The notes: generated by a model from the sequence alone, not told the origin. A stretch of DNA of 64,000 nt from Symbiodinium natans (GCA_905221605.1 CAJNDS010002155.1:436001-500000), one strand, 5' to 3'; positions 1 through 11,574 are shown, counted from the first letter of the stretch. Made by a program: numbers and translations.

Positions 1-704
1 AACCCTTGCGAGAGCGCCCGTTAAACAAAGAAGAGTAGGCTACGCTGGGGCCGAATACCTAGATCCCTAGCTCTGCAGCATGAGGAATCATTGGAGCTCA
101 TGGGATACTAGAACCAGCCTCGTGAAGAGAAAACTGCAAAAACCCAACACGCTCCTCTCCTAGTCCATGAACCTAAGCCGCATGAAACCCTAAACCCTAA
201 ACCCGAATTAAACCCTAAACCCTACACCCTAAAAAAAACCCTCCCCTCCTCCCATTCTCGCCACCTTCGCCGCAGTTGGGGCAAATCTGGCGGCTCTCTC
301 CTGCAAACCCAGCGCCCTCAACACCCCAAAAAGGTACTTTGCGTGCGCTCTTGACGACCCTGTGTTTGTCTCTTGCGCTTTGAGTTGGGGCTCTTACAGG
401 ATTCAGTTTTGGACTGGAGGCACTTCGAAAGCCCTTTTGTTGGTTAAGAAGGCCCCCTTCAAACCCAAGCAGGGAAAGCGTCATGAGATCTCCCAAGCAG
501 CTACCTTGTTAAGTATCAGGCCACCCCAAGACGGCGCAAGGTCCCGAAACCAAGGAAACCTATAAGCCCGCCTTTCACGGCTCCGCGGGAGGGGGGGGGG
601 GGGGGCTCAGGCTCTCGGCTGCCAAGTCTAGGTTAGAAGGCGTAATTGGAGTTGAAATACAAGGTTTAGAGGGCTAAATGCATCGGGTTGATACGGCTTA
701 TGTA

Positions 705-735
<31 letters not shown>

Positions 736-1560
736 ATATGTATATGTGTATATATGTATATATATATATATCGATGCAGTGGGGTTGTAAGGTCTGAAAG
801 GCTTCTGGGATTTAGAGCCCGGCGTTGTGTGCCCTCGCGCCTTTGGCACGCCACGTGGCCCCAGCGCCAGGGCCCACAACCTCGCCCACCCGTTTGACCG
901 CTCAATCCTGAAAGCCCAACCCCCCAAAACTCTGAACCCCCGAAAAAAAAAAAACCTAAGAGCCTAAAGCCCTAAAATCCCTAAACCCAAAGACAGACAA
1001 AACCCAAGGAGACCAAAACCTTTCAAAAGCCCGGACTTGAGGGGTGTAAGCTACGGGATGCTTGTAACATGAGTCTTGGGCGTTTTAAACTTGGTAGCCC
1101 AGTAGCCATATTGTAACAAGGGCACCCTTTTTGGGGCTGGTTACTTTAAAAGGGAACCCATAACCAACAACAAAAGAGGGTTAAGGGTACCACTGGGACA
1201 CCAAGTTAGGGTGTTAGACTCTGTTAGACTCCTTGGGTTTGTGCCTTCTGTTTTGGGGTTCGTTCGATGCCATTTCAGGGTTTGGGGTGTCAGGTGTGGA
1301 GTTTGCGGTTGCTTTGTCAAGTCTAGGGCACTGTTGAAGGACGCTGCTTCACGTAGACTGAGAACAAGGACACGTGAACCAAGCCACATGGTTTCCTTAT
1401 CCATGGTGACTTAAGGCAAGCTTAGGCGCCAAGACCTTCTGGGCTCAGGGCTGAGGCTGAAGGTTTGGGGCTTTAGGCTCACAAAGGGTTTATACCGTTT
1501 ACGGGGTTTAAGGGGCATAGCCCCCCCCCAACCAATTTCCAACCCTTAAAAGGAGCCTAC
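1..1560. other. Repeat-rich stretch, no gene recognised
   Basis: No exon could be supported. It holds short CCCTAAA runs (182-235), a G homopolymer near 591-606, a TA microsatellite (701-772) and scattered TTTAGGG/CCCTAAA words. A weak plus-strand frame at 440-525 rich in Lys is possible but has no supporting junction. Confidence 0.5.
701..772. repeat. (TA)n / TATATG microsatellite
   Basis: Alternating TA interrupted by TATG and GTGTA. Open frames across it on both strands (alternating Tyr/Ile) are artefacts. Confidence 0.95.
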
Positions 1561-1680
1561 ATGGGGGTTGACGAAAATAAGGGACACCTCATATAGACCC
1601 CCGACATATAGGAGTCCCTTGTTTATACAAAGTCTATACTGAGGACCCCAATAAGGTACCCCTAATTCGGAAACCCCTAC
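1561..1680. mobile_element. Foldback element, family 3 (candidate MITE)
   Basis: The left end ATGGGGGTTGACGAAAATAA and the complement of the right end (GTAGGGGTTTCCGAATTAGG) are imperfect inverted repeats. The same termini occur at 37203-37333 and one of them at 15388-15482. No open frame inside; no clear target-site duplication. Confidence 0.4.
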
Positions 1681-1853
1681 AGAAGCCTTCGAAGGGGATA
1701 GCTTACCTCCGAACTTATGGCTCGCCAGCGAATGAAACTTGACGAGGATGGTGCTCAGAGGTGTGGAAGGAGCTGCAGAGAGCTGGCAAACCCCAAATCC
1801 CTAAATCCTAAACCTTAAACCCTAAATTCCCACCCGCTTTTCAAAGCGCAGAG

Positions 1854-1921
1854 GTCAAAATCAGCTGACCCTGAACACGAAGCCTCGTCGAGCACTTTGG
1901 CCGCAAAGCCATGGGCGGTCT
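1854..1921 (+). CDS. Candidate exon of unrecognised gene
   Basis: After GCAGAG|G the plus frame reads SKSADPEHEASSSTLAAKP, without telomere-like sequence. The minus strand is also open (ETAHGFAAKVLDEASCSG), so strand is uncertain; plus is preferred because the exons that follow to 6.8 kb are plus. Confidence 0.3.
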
Positions 1922-2957
1922 CCTTCAGGCTCGTTATCTTCTGTTCAGGGTTTCGGGTTTAGGGCTTAGGGCTTGGGACTTAGGGTCCAGGGTTGAGGGT
2001 TCGAGTCCTAGAGGTTTAGGACTTTCTGCGCTATTGGGCAACGGGCCTGCCTAAAGGGCCTTGTTTGAGTTCGGGAGCGTAGGGCAGCGCGGGAGGCTCA
2101 AGCAAAGCTGAAGTTGAGGACCCTAGCCACAATTTTAATTTTAGCTGTTTCTTAGGAAGAATAGTTCCGAACAAATTCTGTATTTCCAAGTATCCCAACT
2201 ACAACCCAAAATCCCCTCACCCTGTCGCCCAAAAACAACCCTCCCCCCCTCCTCGTCCGCGCCATCCGCCCCAGCCTTGGCGCCTCGCACTGCGCCCTGC
2301 AAGGCGCAGGCTTCTTTTCGGTTGGGGGAAGGGCGGGGGGGTTCCTCACTCATCCCTTCCCCCTTTTACTAAACGCCCGCCTAATAATAAAAAACACTTT
2401 CCAGAAAATCCTCCCGAAACCGAGCCTTTTTTAAACCTTATTCCGAATTGGGGGGGGGGGGGGGGGGACGGTCAGGGCTCCCAAAACCCTCATGCCAACC
2501 AACAAGGACCTCGAACATGGCATTTGGATAACAACCCCCCCATAATAAAAAAAAACACAGTTCTTTCCTATTGGAGGGGGGGGGGGGGGGGGGCCCCCCC
2601 GTTTAATATTAGGGGGAAGGGATTACCTGGGACCCTCTTTACCTACTGGGTTCTACCAACTAATTAAGGGCAGCTCCTACTACACTCTGTGTAAATAGAG
2701 TCCCAGATGAGGCCACCTTACTTCAACCCGGCAAAAGATCCCCGAGTGCCAACTCAAGGGAGACAACAAAAGAAAAACAGAGATGCTCAATGGGCCTAGA
2801 TTGGGAAGTTCCCAGTCCTAGTCCTTAAGAGGGAAAATAGTAGGGCTAGTCTAAGGGGGAACGTCCCAAGACCTAGATACTCAGGGGCCTCGGGCACTTC
2901 AGGGTGCGAGGGCTTGGCATGCTGGGATGTCAAACGGAATTGCTTCTCGCTTGGTGG

Positions 2958-3043
2958 TTTAGGGTTTAGGGTTTATAGGGTTTAGGTTTAGGGTTTAGGG
3001 TTTAGGGTTTAGGGTTTAGGGTTTAGGGTTTAGGGTTTAGGGT
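2958..3043 (+). repeat. TTTAGGG array (interstitial telomere-like)
   Basis: About ten near-perfect TTTAGGG units on the plus strand, ending 120 bp before a candidate exon, so probably intronic. Confidence 0.95.
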
Positions 3044-3165
3044 TGAGAGCTTCGGGGTTTTTGGCACTTCTGTGGGTTTGGCGGTGGAGGGGTCGGGGCG
3101 TTTAGACATTCCTGGCCCTTCAGGTTCAGGGCTTGGGCTGTAGGACTTTGCTACCAGTTGTTTAG

Positions 3166-3264
3166 GTTCGGGCATTGAGAGAGTGAAAGAACTGAGAAGC
3201 AAACAGCAAGCCCTGCAGCTCTTTTGCAGCTTGGTAAACGATGCAATCAGAGCCCCAAGGGGCG
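3166..3264 (+). CDS. Candidate internal exon, unrecognised gene
   Basis: A TTTAG|G acceptor is followed by an open plus frame with charged, helix-like sequence (ERVKELRSKQQALQLFCSLV, then NDAIRAPRG). The composition is ordinary protein, unlike the flanking repeat. The donor is not clear; a GC after AAGGG is possible. Neighbouring exons at 3671, 5027, 5333, 5975 and 6311 are on the same strand. I do not recognise the family; a coiled-coil or armadillo-type helix would fit. Confidence 0.5.
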
Positions 3265-3670
3265 GATACATACACACTGCATGACTGAGTGCTCAAGAAC
3301 TCCCAAGAGACGCTTAGATCTCCAGCAGCATCCTCCTTGGGTCCTGAGAGCCGCAGTGGAAAGGGCCGCAAATCCCGCCACAACCCTCCGAAGCCTGAAA
3401 ACCCTGAAGGCAACCTAGCCCTTGGGTCCTCCACCTGGTCTCGGATCATGCACAAAAAAGTGACGGCCTGGCAGCAGGTGGGCTTTCCGGCTGCAACCCG
3501 TGGGGGTCCGCCGTGTAATAAAGGGTCGATTGCGGCGCCCGCCACTCAAGTCAACAAAGATCCCTGCCAGGCCTGCCCTTGTCACCCTAACTGAGGGCTT
3601 AGGGAACCCTAAGCCATTAAACCCTGGACTGCTCAAGCCCCCCACCCCCCCGCATCTCCAACGCACTTAG

Positions 3671-3716
3671 GTGCCTCGCGGCCATCAACAAGACGGTGGT
3701 CGTAGGTCAAGGCCAG
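3671..3716 (+). CDS. Candidate internal exon, unrecognised gene
   Basis: CACTTAG|G acceptor and CAG|GTACAT donor bracket 46 bases reading CLAAINKTVVVGQGQ. Both junctions match dinoflagellate rules (AG|G, GT). Function unknown; same block as the 3166 exon. Confidence 0.5.
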
Positions 3717-4421
3717 GTACATGATCGGGCCTTACCAGCCGTGAACCAGGCTGACATTCCGTAAACTCACTGGCCAATCCTGGGCTCTTAAATCAAAAGC
3801 CCCTTAAGCCAGCAGACAAGAGGATTGTTTGGAACTACCCCCAAGGGCTTGCTTGGCCCTTCAAAGTAGTGGCCTAGAGTTGATGGGGAACCAAGACAAG
3901 GCTACCAGCAGCCTACTTGTAGATGATGCAATGCAGGGGTGAACAATTGGTAGCTCAGAAGGGAACCTACCAACAAAAACACAAACAAGGTCCTCGTCAA
4001 GCTTGCGGACAGGCTCCGCTGGCTCCATTTGAAAGGATTTGCAGGGTCGAGGGGTTTCAGGGTTTAGGGATGAGGAAGTTGAGGCACAGGGTTGACAACA
4101 CCACTACTGGACTCCACTGCCACAGCGCAAAGGGCAGCAAGCGTGGACAATAAACCACACGCGCGAAAAGCCGAACCCCAAAGCCCTGGACCTGGACAGA
4201 ACCACCCAAAAAACATCCAAAAGCCCTAAAACTCCCAAACCAAAACCCCCAAAACCCCAAAACCCCAAAACCCCAAAACCCACGCCCGTAACCAGCTGAG
4301 TTGGGCACGGACGCCGATCTCACCATTGGGAAGCACCACTGCCCGATCCTGAAGGGTTCAGATCCCCAAAGGTGGCCCGCGTCAGCATTGGAGCACTATA
4401 AGCCTAAGCGGTTAACAGGGG

Positions 4422-4520
4422 AACCCTAAACCCTAAACCCTAAACCCTAAACCCTAAACCCTAAACCCTAAACCCTAAACCCTAAACCCTAAACCCTAAA
4501 CCCTAAACCCTAAACCCTAC
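4422..4520 (-). repeat. CCCTAAA array
   Basis: About fourteen tandem CCCTAAA units on the plus strand. Confidence 0.97.
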
Positions 4521-4589
4521 CGAAACCCTAAACCCCAAACCCCCCCCCCGCCCCAACCCCACATAGAGGGGCCTAGGTCTCAATTCAAG

Positions 4590-4613
4590 CCCCCCCCCCC
4601 CCCCCCCCCCCCC
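4590..4613. repeat. C homopolymer (~24)
   Basis: Uninterrupted C run; one of about fifteen long C/G homopolymers in the window. Confidence 0.95.
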
Positions 4614-5026
4614 ACTCGGCGGCCTTCGTGGCATGCAGCCCCAGAGCTGCGGCGCTATTGATGGATCCGATGAGCCTCGTTTGTCGGGGTTTCGGGGGAT
4701 CTATAGGGTGTGCTCCCGGACTTTAAAGACTTTGGGGCTTTAGGCTTAGGGTCTAAGGTTTAGGGTTTAGGGTTAAGGGCGTAGGGGTGTGGGGTTTAGG
4801 GTGTAGGGTTTAGGGTTTAGCAAGCCAAGGGCCCAAGAAAAGATTTGGGAATTCGACTTGGGAAGAGGTCTGTACCTTGATCAGTGGCCACGCAATCAGC
4901 TGCAGGGTGTGCATATATTAGTCATATGGGACCTGGTCCTACGTGCTGTGGCCACTGATACGCTCTTGTTGCTGTTGCTGCTACTACTCCTACTTGACAA
5001 TGATGACTAACAATTCTACAAACAGA

Positions 5027-5140
5027 ATGTGGAGTGTAGTGTTATTGCTGCTGTGCTCAAAGCAGTCAAGCAGCGGAGTGCCAAGCATGCTGCCAAAGAC
5101 ACCTGCGCCAGCCATCCCAATAGCTACCCTGATCCGACTA
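5027..5140 (+). CDS. Candidate exon, unrecognised gene
   Basis: The plus frame reads ECSVIAAVLKAVKQRSAKHA, then AKDTCASHP, an amphipathic helix-like segment. It follows a low-complexity CTGTTGCTGCTACTACT stretch. Ends are approximate. Same block as the neighbouring plus exons; family unknown. Confidence 0.45.
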
Positions 5141-5332
5141 CGGACTGCTTGGGGAACTTGTGGGGAGGCTTCGGGTCCCAGTGTCCCAAGCTTGTGACCC
5201 CAAAGCCTTTCAGGCGGCTGAGTCCCAGGAGTTGGAGTTTAGGCTTTCTAGGCTTTCTAGGCTTCAGGCGGCTGGCCTTGGGAACGGAGTTTCTGGGTGG
5301 CTTCCAGGGCACGGCGCTCTTTTTCTTTGCAG

Positions 5333-5474
5333 GCGAGGACTGCCTGAGATGTCTGCGCTGTCTGCTGGCATACGACGGAAGGCTATCCATGCATTCATGG
5401 AGCAAGAGCGTGTGCGCCTGAGTTCACTACTGCGGGCGCTGTGCTGCAACGACCCCCTGGACTCTCCACCCTAA
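5333..5474 (+). CDS. Candidate exon, possibly terminal
   Basis: A classic acceptor (TTTTTCTTTGCAG|G, with a polypyrimidine tract) is followed by the frame GLPEMSALSAGIRRKAIHAF, then MEQERVRLSSLLRALCC, ending at a TAA at 5472-5474 if read through. Highly protein-like. It could instead splice out before the stop, since plus exons continue at 5975 and 6311. Family not recognised. Confidence 0.55.
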
Positions 5475-5733
5475 TTCAACCCGAGACCTCCAAACCCCAG
5501 TCGCCCTCAAACCCTAAACCCTAAAATAGGGTTCAGGGTGTAGGGTTTAGGGTTTAGGGTTTGGGGTTTAGGGCTTAGGGTTTAGGGTTTAGGGGGCTTA
5601 GGGGCTTAGGGTTCAAAGGAAGCATCCTGCGACTTCCCTTTTTTGTGGCAGCTCTCCCCAAACAATGCTGCGTTGGAGCACACTCCTTCCGAAGATCCCA
5701 AAACCCTCAAATGCCCCCGAAGTGCCCCAAGCC

Positions 5734-5797
5734 CTAAACCCTAAACCCTAAACCCTAAACCCTAAACCCTAAACCCTAAACCCTAAACCCTAAACTC
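5734..5797 (-). repeat. CCCTAAA array
   Basis: Nine CCCTAAA units; a further short block lies at 5917-5950. Confidence 0.95.
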
Positions 5798-5974
5798 AGG
5801 AAAGAGCCCCCAAAAGAGCTTCTTCTTCTTCTCATGTTTGTGTATGACTCTAACTCTTACCCCAGACCCTGGCATGCCCTGAAACTCTTCAAACTCTCGA
5901 GGCCCCCTGCGTCTGAACCCTAAACCCTAAACCCTAAACCCTAAACCCTTGAGTCTGCACAGCCGCGCCCTGCC

Positions 5975-6035
5975 AAGGATGGCTTCACAGAGCTGCTCCG
6001 TCAAATGCTTCAAGTCGCGAGGCTGGGGCCTACCT
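5975..6035 (+). CDS. Candidate exon, unrecognised gene
   Basis: After GCCAAG|G the plus frame reads DGFTELLRQMLQVARLG, an amphipathic helix. It is flanked on both sides by telomere-like repeat (5917-5950, 6069-6185). Ends approximate. Confidence 0.45.
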
Positions 6036-6068
6036 GGGACCCTCTTTACCTACAGTTTGTATGGGCTG

Positions 6069-6185
6069 AGGGTTTAGGGTTTGGGGTTTAGGGTTTAGGG
6101 TTAGGGCTTAGGGCTAAGGGCTAAGGGCTAAGGGCTAAGGGCTTAGGGCTTAGGGCTTAGAGCTTAGAGCTTAGGGCTTAGGGTT
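6069..6185 (+). repeat. Degenerate heptamer array (TTTAGGG to TTAGGGC/TAAGGGC)
   Basis: Starts with TTTAGGG and drifts to GGGCTAA and GGGCTTA, still with a 7-base period. Confidence 0.9.
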
Positions 6186-6310
6186 AATTCAGGGTAGCTA
6201 CTACGAGACCCCTGCGAGGAGTGTAGCTATCACTGACAAGGGGGCTTCGATGGATCTTGGCCCGAGCTTGGCGCGGAGACCCTCTGAAAAGCCAAGGATG
6301 CGACTATGAG

Positions 6311-6427
6311 GCTGCCGGTTCGAAGTCGGGAGCAAGCTCCACGTCCTTCACAGCCTTTCAAACTGGGACGAGGACGGCACAACCATCCTCGGACTTGGGC
6401 AGGAGGAAGCCAGCGCAGGACGCAAGG
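6311..6427 (+). CDS. Candidate internal exon, unrecognised gene
   Basis: ATGAG|G acceptor, then 39 codons including EVGSKLHVLHSLSNWDEDGT and TILGLGQEEASAGRK, and an AAGG|GTTGAA donor. This is the most convincing plus-strand exon by composition. The NWDEDGT segment could be an acidic loop. I cannot assign a family. Confidence 0.6.
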
Positions 6428-6512
6428 GTTGAAATCATCTTGGCAAATCTTATTTCAGGGGTAGAAGAAGAGCCCCCTAGAAGGGGCCCTTCATCTTGTT
6501 CTCCTGTAAAAC

Positions 6513-6514
6513 AC

Positions 6515-6549
<35 letters not shown>

Positions 6550-6632
6550 CTATATATATATACGTATATACTATATATATATATATGTATATACTATATA
6601 TATATATATGTATATATACTATGTATACTATG
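6513..6632. repeat. (TA)n microsatellite with TATAC/TATG interruptions
   Basis: Alternating TA tracts broken by CTATATATATATACG-type words; frames across it are artefacts. Confidence 0.95.
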
Positions 6633-6724
6633 TGTATACTCTTATGTATACAATGAAGGGCTGTGCTTTTCGATGCCTGTGGCTTCTTCGTCTCTTGTGC
6701 TCCGCACCCTCTGCTCTTATAGCC

Positions 6725-6828
6725 CTCTGAGCGGGACAAGCGCTGCCACTTTTGACAGCTCCACCCCGGGGGCTCCCGAAAAGTCCACACCAGCTGGGCC
6801 CAAGCGTTGCCGAAGCGCAACAGGATTC
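6725..6828 (+). CDS. Weak candidate exon, Ser/Thr/Pro-rich
   Basis: The plus frame reads SGTSAATFDSSTPGAPEKST, then PAGPKRCRSATG. It could be a disordered linker of the plus-strand gene. No firm splice junctions. Confidence 0.25.
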
Positions 6829-7802
6829 TAGTGGTTTAGGGTTGAGGGGTTTAGGGGCTTAGGGGTTTAGGGTTTCGGGGCTCAGGGGTTTCGGGTTTAG
6901 GGTTAGCCTGGATGGCCTCTAAACCCTCCACAACATACCGGATCCTCTAAAGCTGACTCTGAGTCAGGGAAAGCAAGCAAAAAACTCGAAGGATTCGATG
7001 TGTGGGTTTCGGGAGGGCTCAACGAGGCATAGATGGGTATAGATCTTCGGGGGGACCCTGCGGTGCGATCCACTCTTTTCAACCTGACGTAAGGGCCTGA
7101 ATAAGTAGAACAGGGTTTTGGGGCTTACTATCGTATATTTATGAAGGGAACCTAAGGGAAGACCATGTGTAACTATCCCGACCCCAAAAACTCACCTCAC
7201 TGCAGCCTACATTAAGTTTAGGACTTGGGGGGCCTAAAGCTTCTGCATGGTAGTCATACTCGACCGACCGAGCCCCTTGATGATAAGCATTGGCATTAGG
7301 GCGTTTGGGCATCTTGTGAGTGCCCCTGCGCAGGTCTTCGCCCGAAGCCTAACCTCCCGGGTTCGTGCTTTGAGTCTAGAGTTTTGGGTTGTGGGGCTTG
7401 CGGCTAAACCCTGAATCCGAGGTTGCCCGCTAACCTAGGATGAAAAAGGGTGCCCTTTCTTGCTTAAAGGCGTCTTATGAGGGAACCTAAAGCCCCCCAA
7501 AAAGGGACTAAGGATACTATACTGGTCATCCCAGAATCGTTAACAGGCTCTTGGCTGCTGCTTGTGCGTAAACGTCGGTCGGAGGATGCGGCTCCGTTGG
7601 GAAGCGGCATTCAACTGTAACTTCACGTTCCAGCGCCCTGAAGGGGCCCTGAAACGAGGGCGTTTCATCAACCGCGCCGTTGGGGGGAGCGATGACATGC
7701 AGCGCTGTATCTGTGTCCCTCGACTTCGGATGGGATGGAACGCCCAGTATGCCGCAGAAAAAAACGTCCCGAAGGGGCAGGCTCCCTACCCAGATGGCTC
7801 GA

Positions 7803-8545
7803 AAAAGGGTTTAGGGTTTAGGGTTTAGGGTTTAGGGTTTAGTAGGTAGCTATCTCCAGAGGTGTTGACTCGGTTGCCCTGCAACCTAGAACGAGAAAGG
7901 CCCTTTTCGCTTGCTTGAAGGGGTTTAGAGTGGATCGGATCCTGACCCTAGAAATGTTTAGGTAAACCTTAGGGTTCAGGTGTAGAAACCTAGTTGCGGC
8001 CCTAAACCCTAAACCCTACACCTTAAACCCTAAACCCTAAACCCTAAACCCTACATCCCAAACCCCAAACCCCAAACCCGAAACCCGAAACCCGAAACCC
8101 TAAACCCTGAACCCCAAGCCGACTCAGGTGCCCCTGCAGAAGGAAAACCACCTAGACTAGCTGAAGCCTAGCAGTGCGTACCCTAAACCCTAAACCCTAA
8201 ACCCTAAACCCTAAACCCCAAACCCTAAACCCTAAACCCTAAACCCTAAACCCTAAACCCTAAACCCCACCCCACCCCAAGAAGGCTGAAGTGAAAGGAT
8301 GCTTACATGACTGGAAGAGGGAGCGCCCGCCTGTCACACGCCGCAGGCCGCTGCTGCGGCGGCCCAGACTCTCTGCTTTAAAGCTAAGTCACAGGACCTG
8401 GGGTTTGGGGTTTAGGGTTTAGGGTTTAGGGCTTGGGGTTTAGGGTTTAGGGTTTAGGGTTTAGGGTTTAGGGTTTAGGGCTTAGGGTTTAGGGTTTAGG
8501 GTTTAGGGTGTAGCGTTAGAGTTTAGGGTTTAGGGTTTAGGGACC
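7803..8545. repeat. Inverted telomere-like repeat blocks at convergent boundary
   Basis: TTTAGGG at 7805-7843, CCCTAAA at 8003-8110 and 8180-8270, then TTTAGGG at 8403-8545. The last two are an inverted pair separated by about 130 bp. No coding frame seen between the last plus exon and the first minus exon (9217-9408). Confidence 0.85.
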
Positions 8546-9216
8546 TGGGGCGATCTGGAAGACACAGAACCAGATTCTTTGAAGGCATGGAGCTTCGGCT
8601 ACAAGGGCCCCGATTCCTCAGCCCTCCTGCGTTTTGGCTTAGGGTGTAGGGTTTAAGGGAATAAGGTACACAGCTTACTAAGCATAGCCTTGCACTATGG
8701 TCTAGCTCGTGGCACTGCTTGAGAAGTCAATCTGGGAGGAACCAGAAGGCCCAGGTAGCACTCCAGTTTGGGCCGGAGGATCCGAAGGTTTGGGTCTGGG
8801 GCCCTAGATGTCCAGAGGTCCCAATGACTCAGAGAGAGCCTTGCTAGCAGGTTTCGACACAATGACATAGTGTTCTTCGGCACTATATATAAGATATTAG
8901 GCTGTCCTCCTCTCACAGTGCCTCCGCAGTGTTAGAATGGCTGTGTCAAGCCAAGCTGCAAGCATGGGGCTGGTAAGGCAGAAGGGCTAAGGGGTTAAGG
9001 TTTACAGCCACAGGCTAGGCCGGCTAGGGCTGATAAGGGCTTGGGGGTCCGGGTTGAGGCAGAGGGGTTTAGGGGTGCATGTGGTTTAGGGGTCGCGGCC
9101 AGCTAAAAAACCTTTGAACCCTAAGATCAACCCCCTTGGCATGAGAAGCTTTCAGCTTGGGCTTGTATGGCCTCAACTCTAAAAACTCCCAAACCCGATG
9201 CCCGCTCCTACTTTAG

Positions 9217-9408
9217 CTAGGATGTGCTGTTGAATGGCAACGTCGCGAGAAGGGCAGCTATGTGAGCCAGGAGTTGCACAGCGCTCCAGGCGCCCGCAAA
9301 AAACGGCTTGTCGACGGGAATCAAAGTCCGCAACAGGTGGCTGATTGGCGGAGTGTCGGACTTCGCTCCCAAGAGCTTGCATCTAGCTGTCAGTGTGTAC
9401 TGTAAGCC
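9217..9408 (-). CDS. Candidate terminal exon of a minus-strand gene
   Basis: A GAG|G acceptor at 9408 opens a 63-codon frame to a TAG at 9217. It includes LQYTLTARCKLLGAKSDTPP and SHLLRTLIPVDKPFFAGAW, then a hydrophobic helix AVQLLAHIAALLATLPF near the C terminus that could be membrane-associated. Good protein composition with no repeat. As the leftmost minus-strand exon it may mark the 3' end of the minus block. Family not recognised. Confidence 0.5.
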   Translation of the reverse strand, partial: GLQYTLTARCKLLGAKSDTPPISHLLRTLIPVDKPFFAGAWSAVQLLAHIAALLATLPFNSTS

Positions 9409-10506
9409 CTCGAAACTCCCAGGTAAATCCTGAGCTTCTCCCACTCAGCACCTGTCACTTTGGAAAGGGCGCGCGCGAAGCTTCATGCTTCACGCGGCAA
9501 GGAGGCGAGCACGCGCCAACACATGGAGGGACATAGGCCGTTCTCTCTCATGAGCTTTGGCCCACGCGCACCTGGCAGTGCTTTCGGTGGCCGGGGAGGC
9601 TGTTGGGGCGAAGACTTGCTGAATCTCAGTCAAAAAACTTCAAGGGTTTCGGGTTTAGGGCATAGTTGCAAACAACCGGTTGTTGGGGGGGTTTAGACGG
9701 CGGCGCTTGACTGGGATTTGGGGACAGAAACAAGCCATGCCCCGGAAAGGAACCATTACGCAGTGTACTTGTTAAGGGGAATCGCACACCCTGTCTCTAG
9801 CCCGAAGCCCTAAATGCAAAACCGTGACTGTCAAGCATGATATAGGGTTCTTAAGGGAGGGGGGTTCATGGGAGGTAGGGAGTCTTAGGGGACCTTGGGT
9901 TACATACCCGGCCCTCCTTGAAATCCTTTCTTTAAGAACCCTATAAAAGCAGGGAAGGCCCAACTGGTCCCAGGTCGTCAAGGCATCAGCGAGCTGCTGG
10001 TGCCCCTGGCGACAGGCCGGCGGGCTCTCGGGGTTTAGGGTCTTGGGGTCAAAAAAACCTTGCAAAACAGAAGCCCTCGCTACATAGAGCCCTTTCTGCA
10101 CCAACAAAGAACAGCAAGTGCTGGGCTTGGGTGCAGGGTGCAATATCTTCAGCACCCTGATCCTGGCGCTGCGCGGGGGAACTGGAGCTCAAAGTGCGAG
10201 AGCAACAGGCCAATTCTAAGTTGCACAGCATGTGACTTTGGTGTGTTGTGTCGGTGTAAAACCTGGCATTTAGTGTGGGGGATGGTCTGGTGCGTCTAAG
10301 GATTTTGTGGGTCCTGCCCCGCACAAGCCGCGTGACGCGGAAGCCCCTTATCCCTCAACTCCCCAAAATGATGTAAAACCAGGGTTCCTACTTGGACAAT
10401 ACGGGACATCAATACCAAAACATAGATACGCAAGTACGTGCATATGTATACATTCATGTTGCCTATTTTTTGTATCTGCCCACAGAAGCCGATATTCCGA
10501 CTATTA

Positions 10507-10602
10507 CTCTGTAAACTCTGTGGAAGTTGCGGCGTCTAGGGGTGTCTGCAGCTCTGCCAACACTCCACACCAGTCATCCATTGCAAAATCAGGAAAGCGC
10601 TG
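10507..10602 (-). CDS. Candidate exon, unrecognised gene
   Basis: The minus frame reads FPDFAMDDWCGVLAELQTPL, then DAATSTEFTE, before a stop. Acidic with aromatic residues, clearly protein-like. Splice sites not fixed. Confidence 0.45.
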
Positions 10603-11472
10603 AACCAATTAGACACGAGTCGCCCTAGCCTTCCGCCACCTCAAAACCATCGGAAAACAAAAGCCGGCAATCCCAAAATCCCAACATCCGGTGGCTGTGC
10701 GGATCCTGGGGTTGGGAGTCTACGAAATGCTCTCAAGCATAGATCCCAAATCCCGCATGAGAGATGAATCGTGTTTAGGGCCTATAGGGTTTAGAGTTTG
10801 GAGCGCGCCTGCTGAATGGTGTAAAAATGGGGCCGGCGGCCCTTGTCGCTCATAGATAGACAAGGCCTCCCACTGTCTTGGGCAGGTGTTGCTTACTGGT
10901 TCGTAGCCCGGAGTTGGGAATCAGGAACCCTAGATATTTCCTTAAGGGGTTACATGACAACATGGTTGCATAAGGGACATAAGGTACCTAATTCCTGCCT
11001 ATCCTGATACGAAGGAGATCGCACGACTTTCGGATTTGGGTGGCTCCAGGTGTTCAGGGCCTGTAGAGTTGCAGAGATGAATTGTAGGGCTTAGGGTTTA
11101 GGGGGTAACGGGGTTTAGCATTTAGGGAAAAGGGATGTTGAAAGTGATGCATAGCTAAACAATCCTTCCTCGGCCTATCAACGTAAGACCGAAAAGTAGC
11201 TGCCCTTACTTGTTCCAGGGTGCTTCGTACACCTCCAGGAGGGGTTCAGGGTCTAGGGTTTTGAGGGTTTAAGGGTTTAGGGTTTCGGGATTAAGGGTTT
11301 AGGGTTTAGGGTTAAGGGTGCTTCTTCCCAATCCCTTGGGAGCGAAGCCATGTTGCCTCCATTGGGAACTTTGGGTAGGCAGATGGGTCCACGAGCTTCT
11401 GCTGAAGGATACCATACGGGTGCGTTTGGAAATTGTAGCTAAGGTCCATTTGTGGGGGGAGGGGCTTATAGG

Positions 11473-11574
11473 TTGGGATGTTCCCTCCTATACAACAGTC
11501 CTAAACAGGGACTATATAGTACCGCCTATTATAACCCCTATTAAGGACTGTTAGTATAAGGGGGAACATCCCAA
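11473..11574. mobile_element. Foldback MITE, family 1, copy 1 (intact 8-bp TSD)
   Basis: A 102-bp palindromic element beginning TTGGGATGTTCCCTCC and ending GGGGGAACATCCCAA. It is flanked by a perfect direct repeat CTTATAGG at 11465-11472 and 11575-11582. No coding capacity. The 8-bp target duplication and long terminal inverted repeats resemble non-autonomous hAT-type elements; no transposase is visible in the window. Confidence 0.85.

Noticed and set aside
1099-1120. Relict dinoflagellate spliced leader (CAGTAGCCATATTGTAACAAG)
   Set aside because: Only about 16 of 21 positions fit the leader by eye, the diagnostic GGCTCAAG end is missing and no coding sequence follows.
5029-5421. Single 130-codon gene on the plus strand
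   Set aside because: The middle part (5190-5330) changes character and a strong polypyrimidine-AG acceptor at 5332 opens a different frame, so two exons fit better than one gene.
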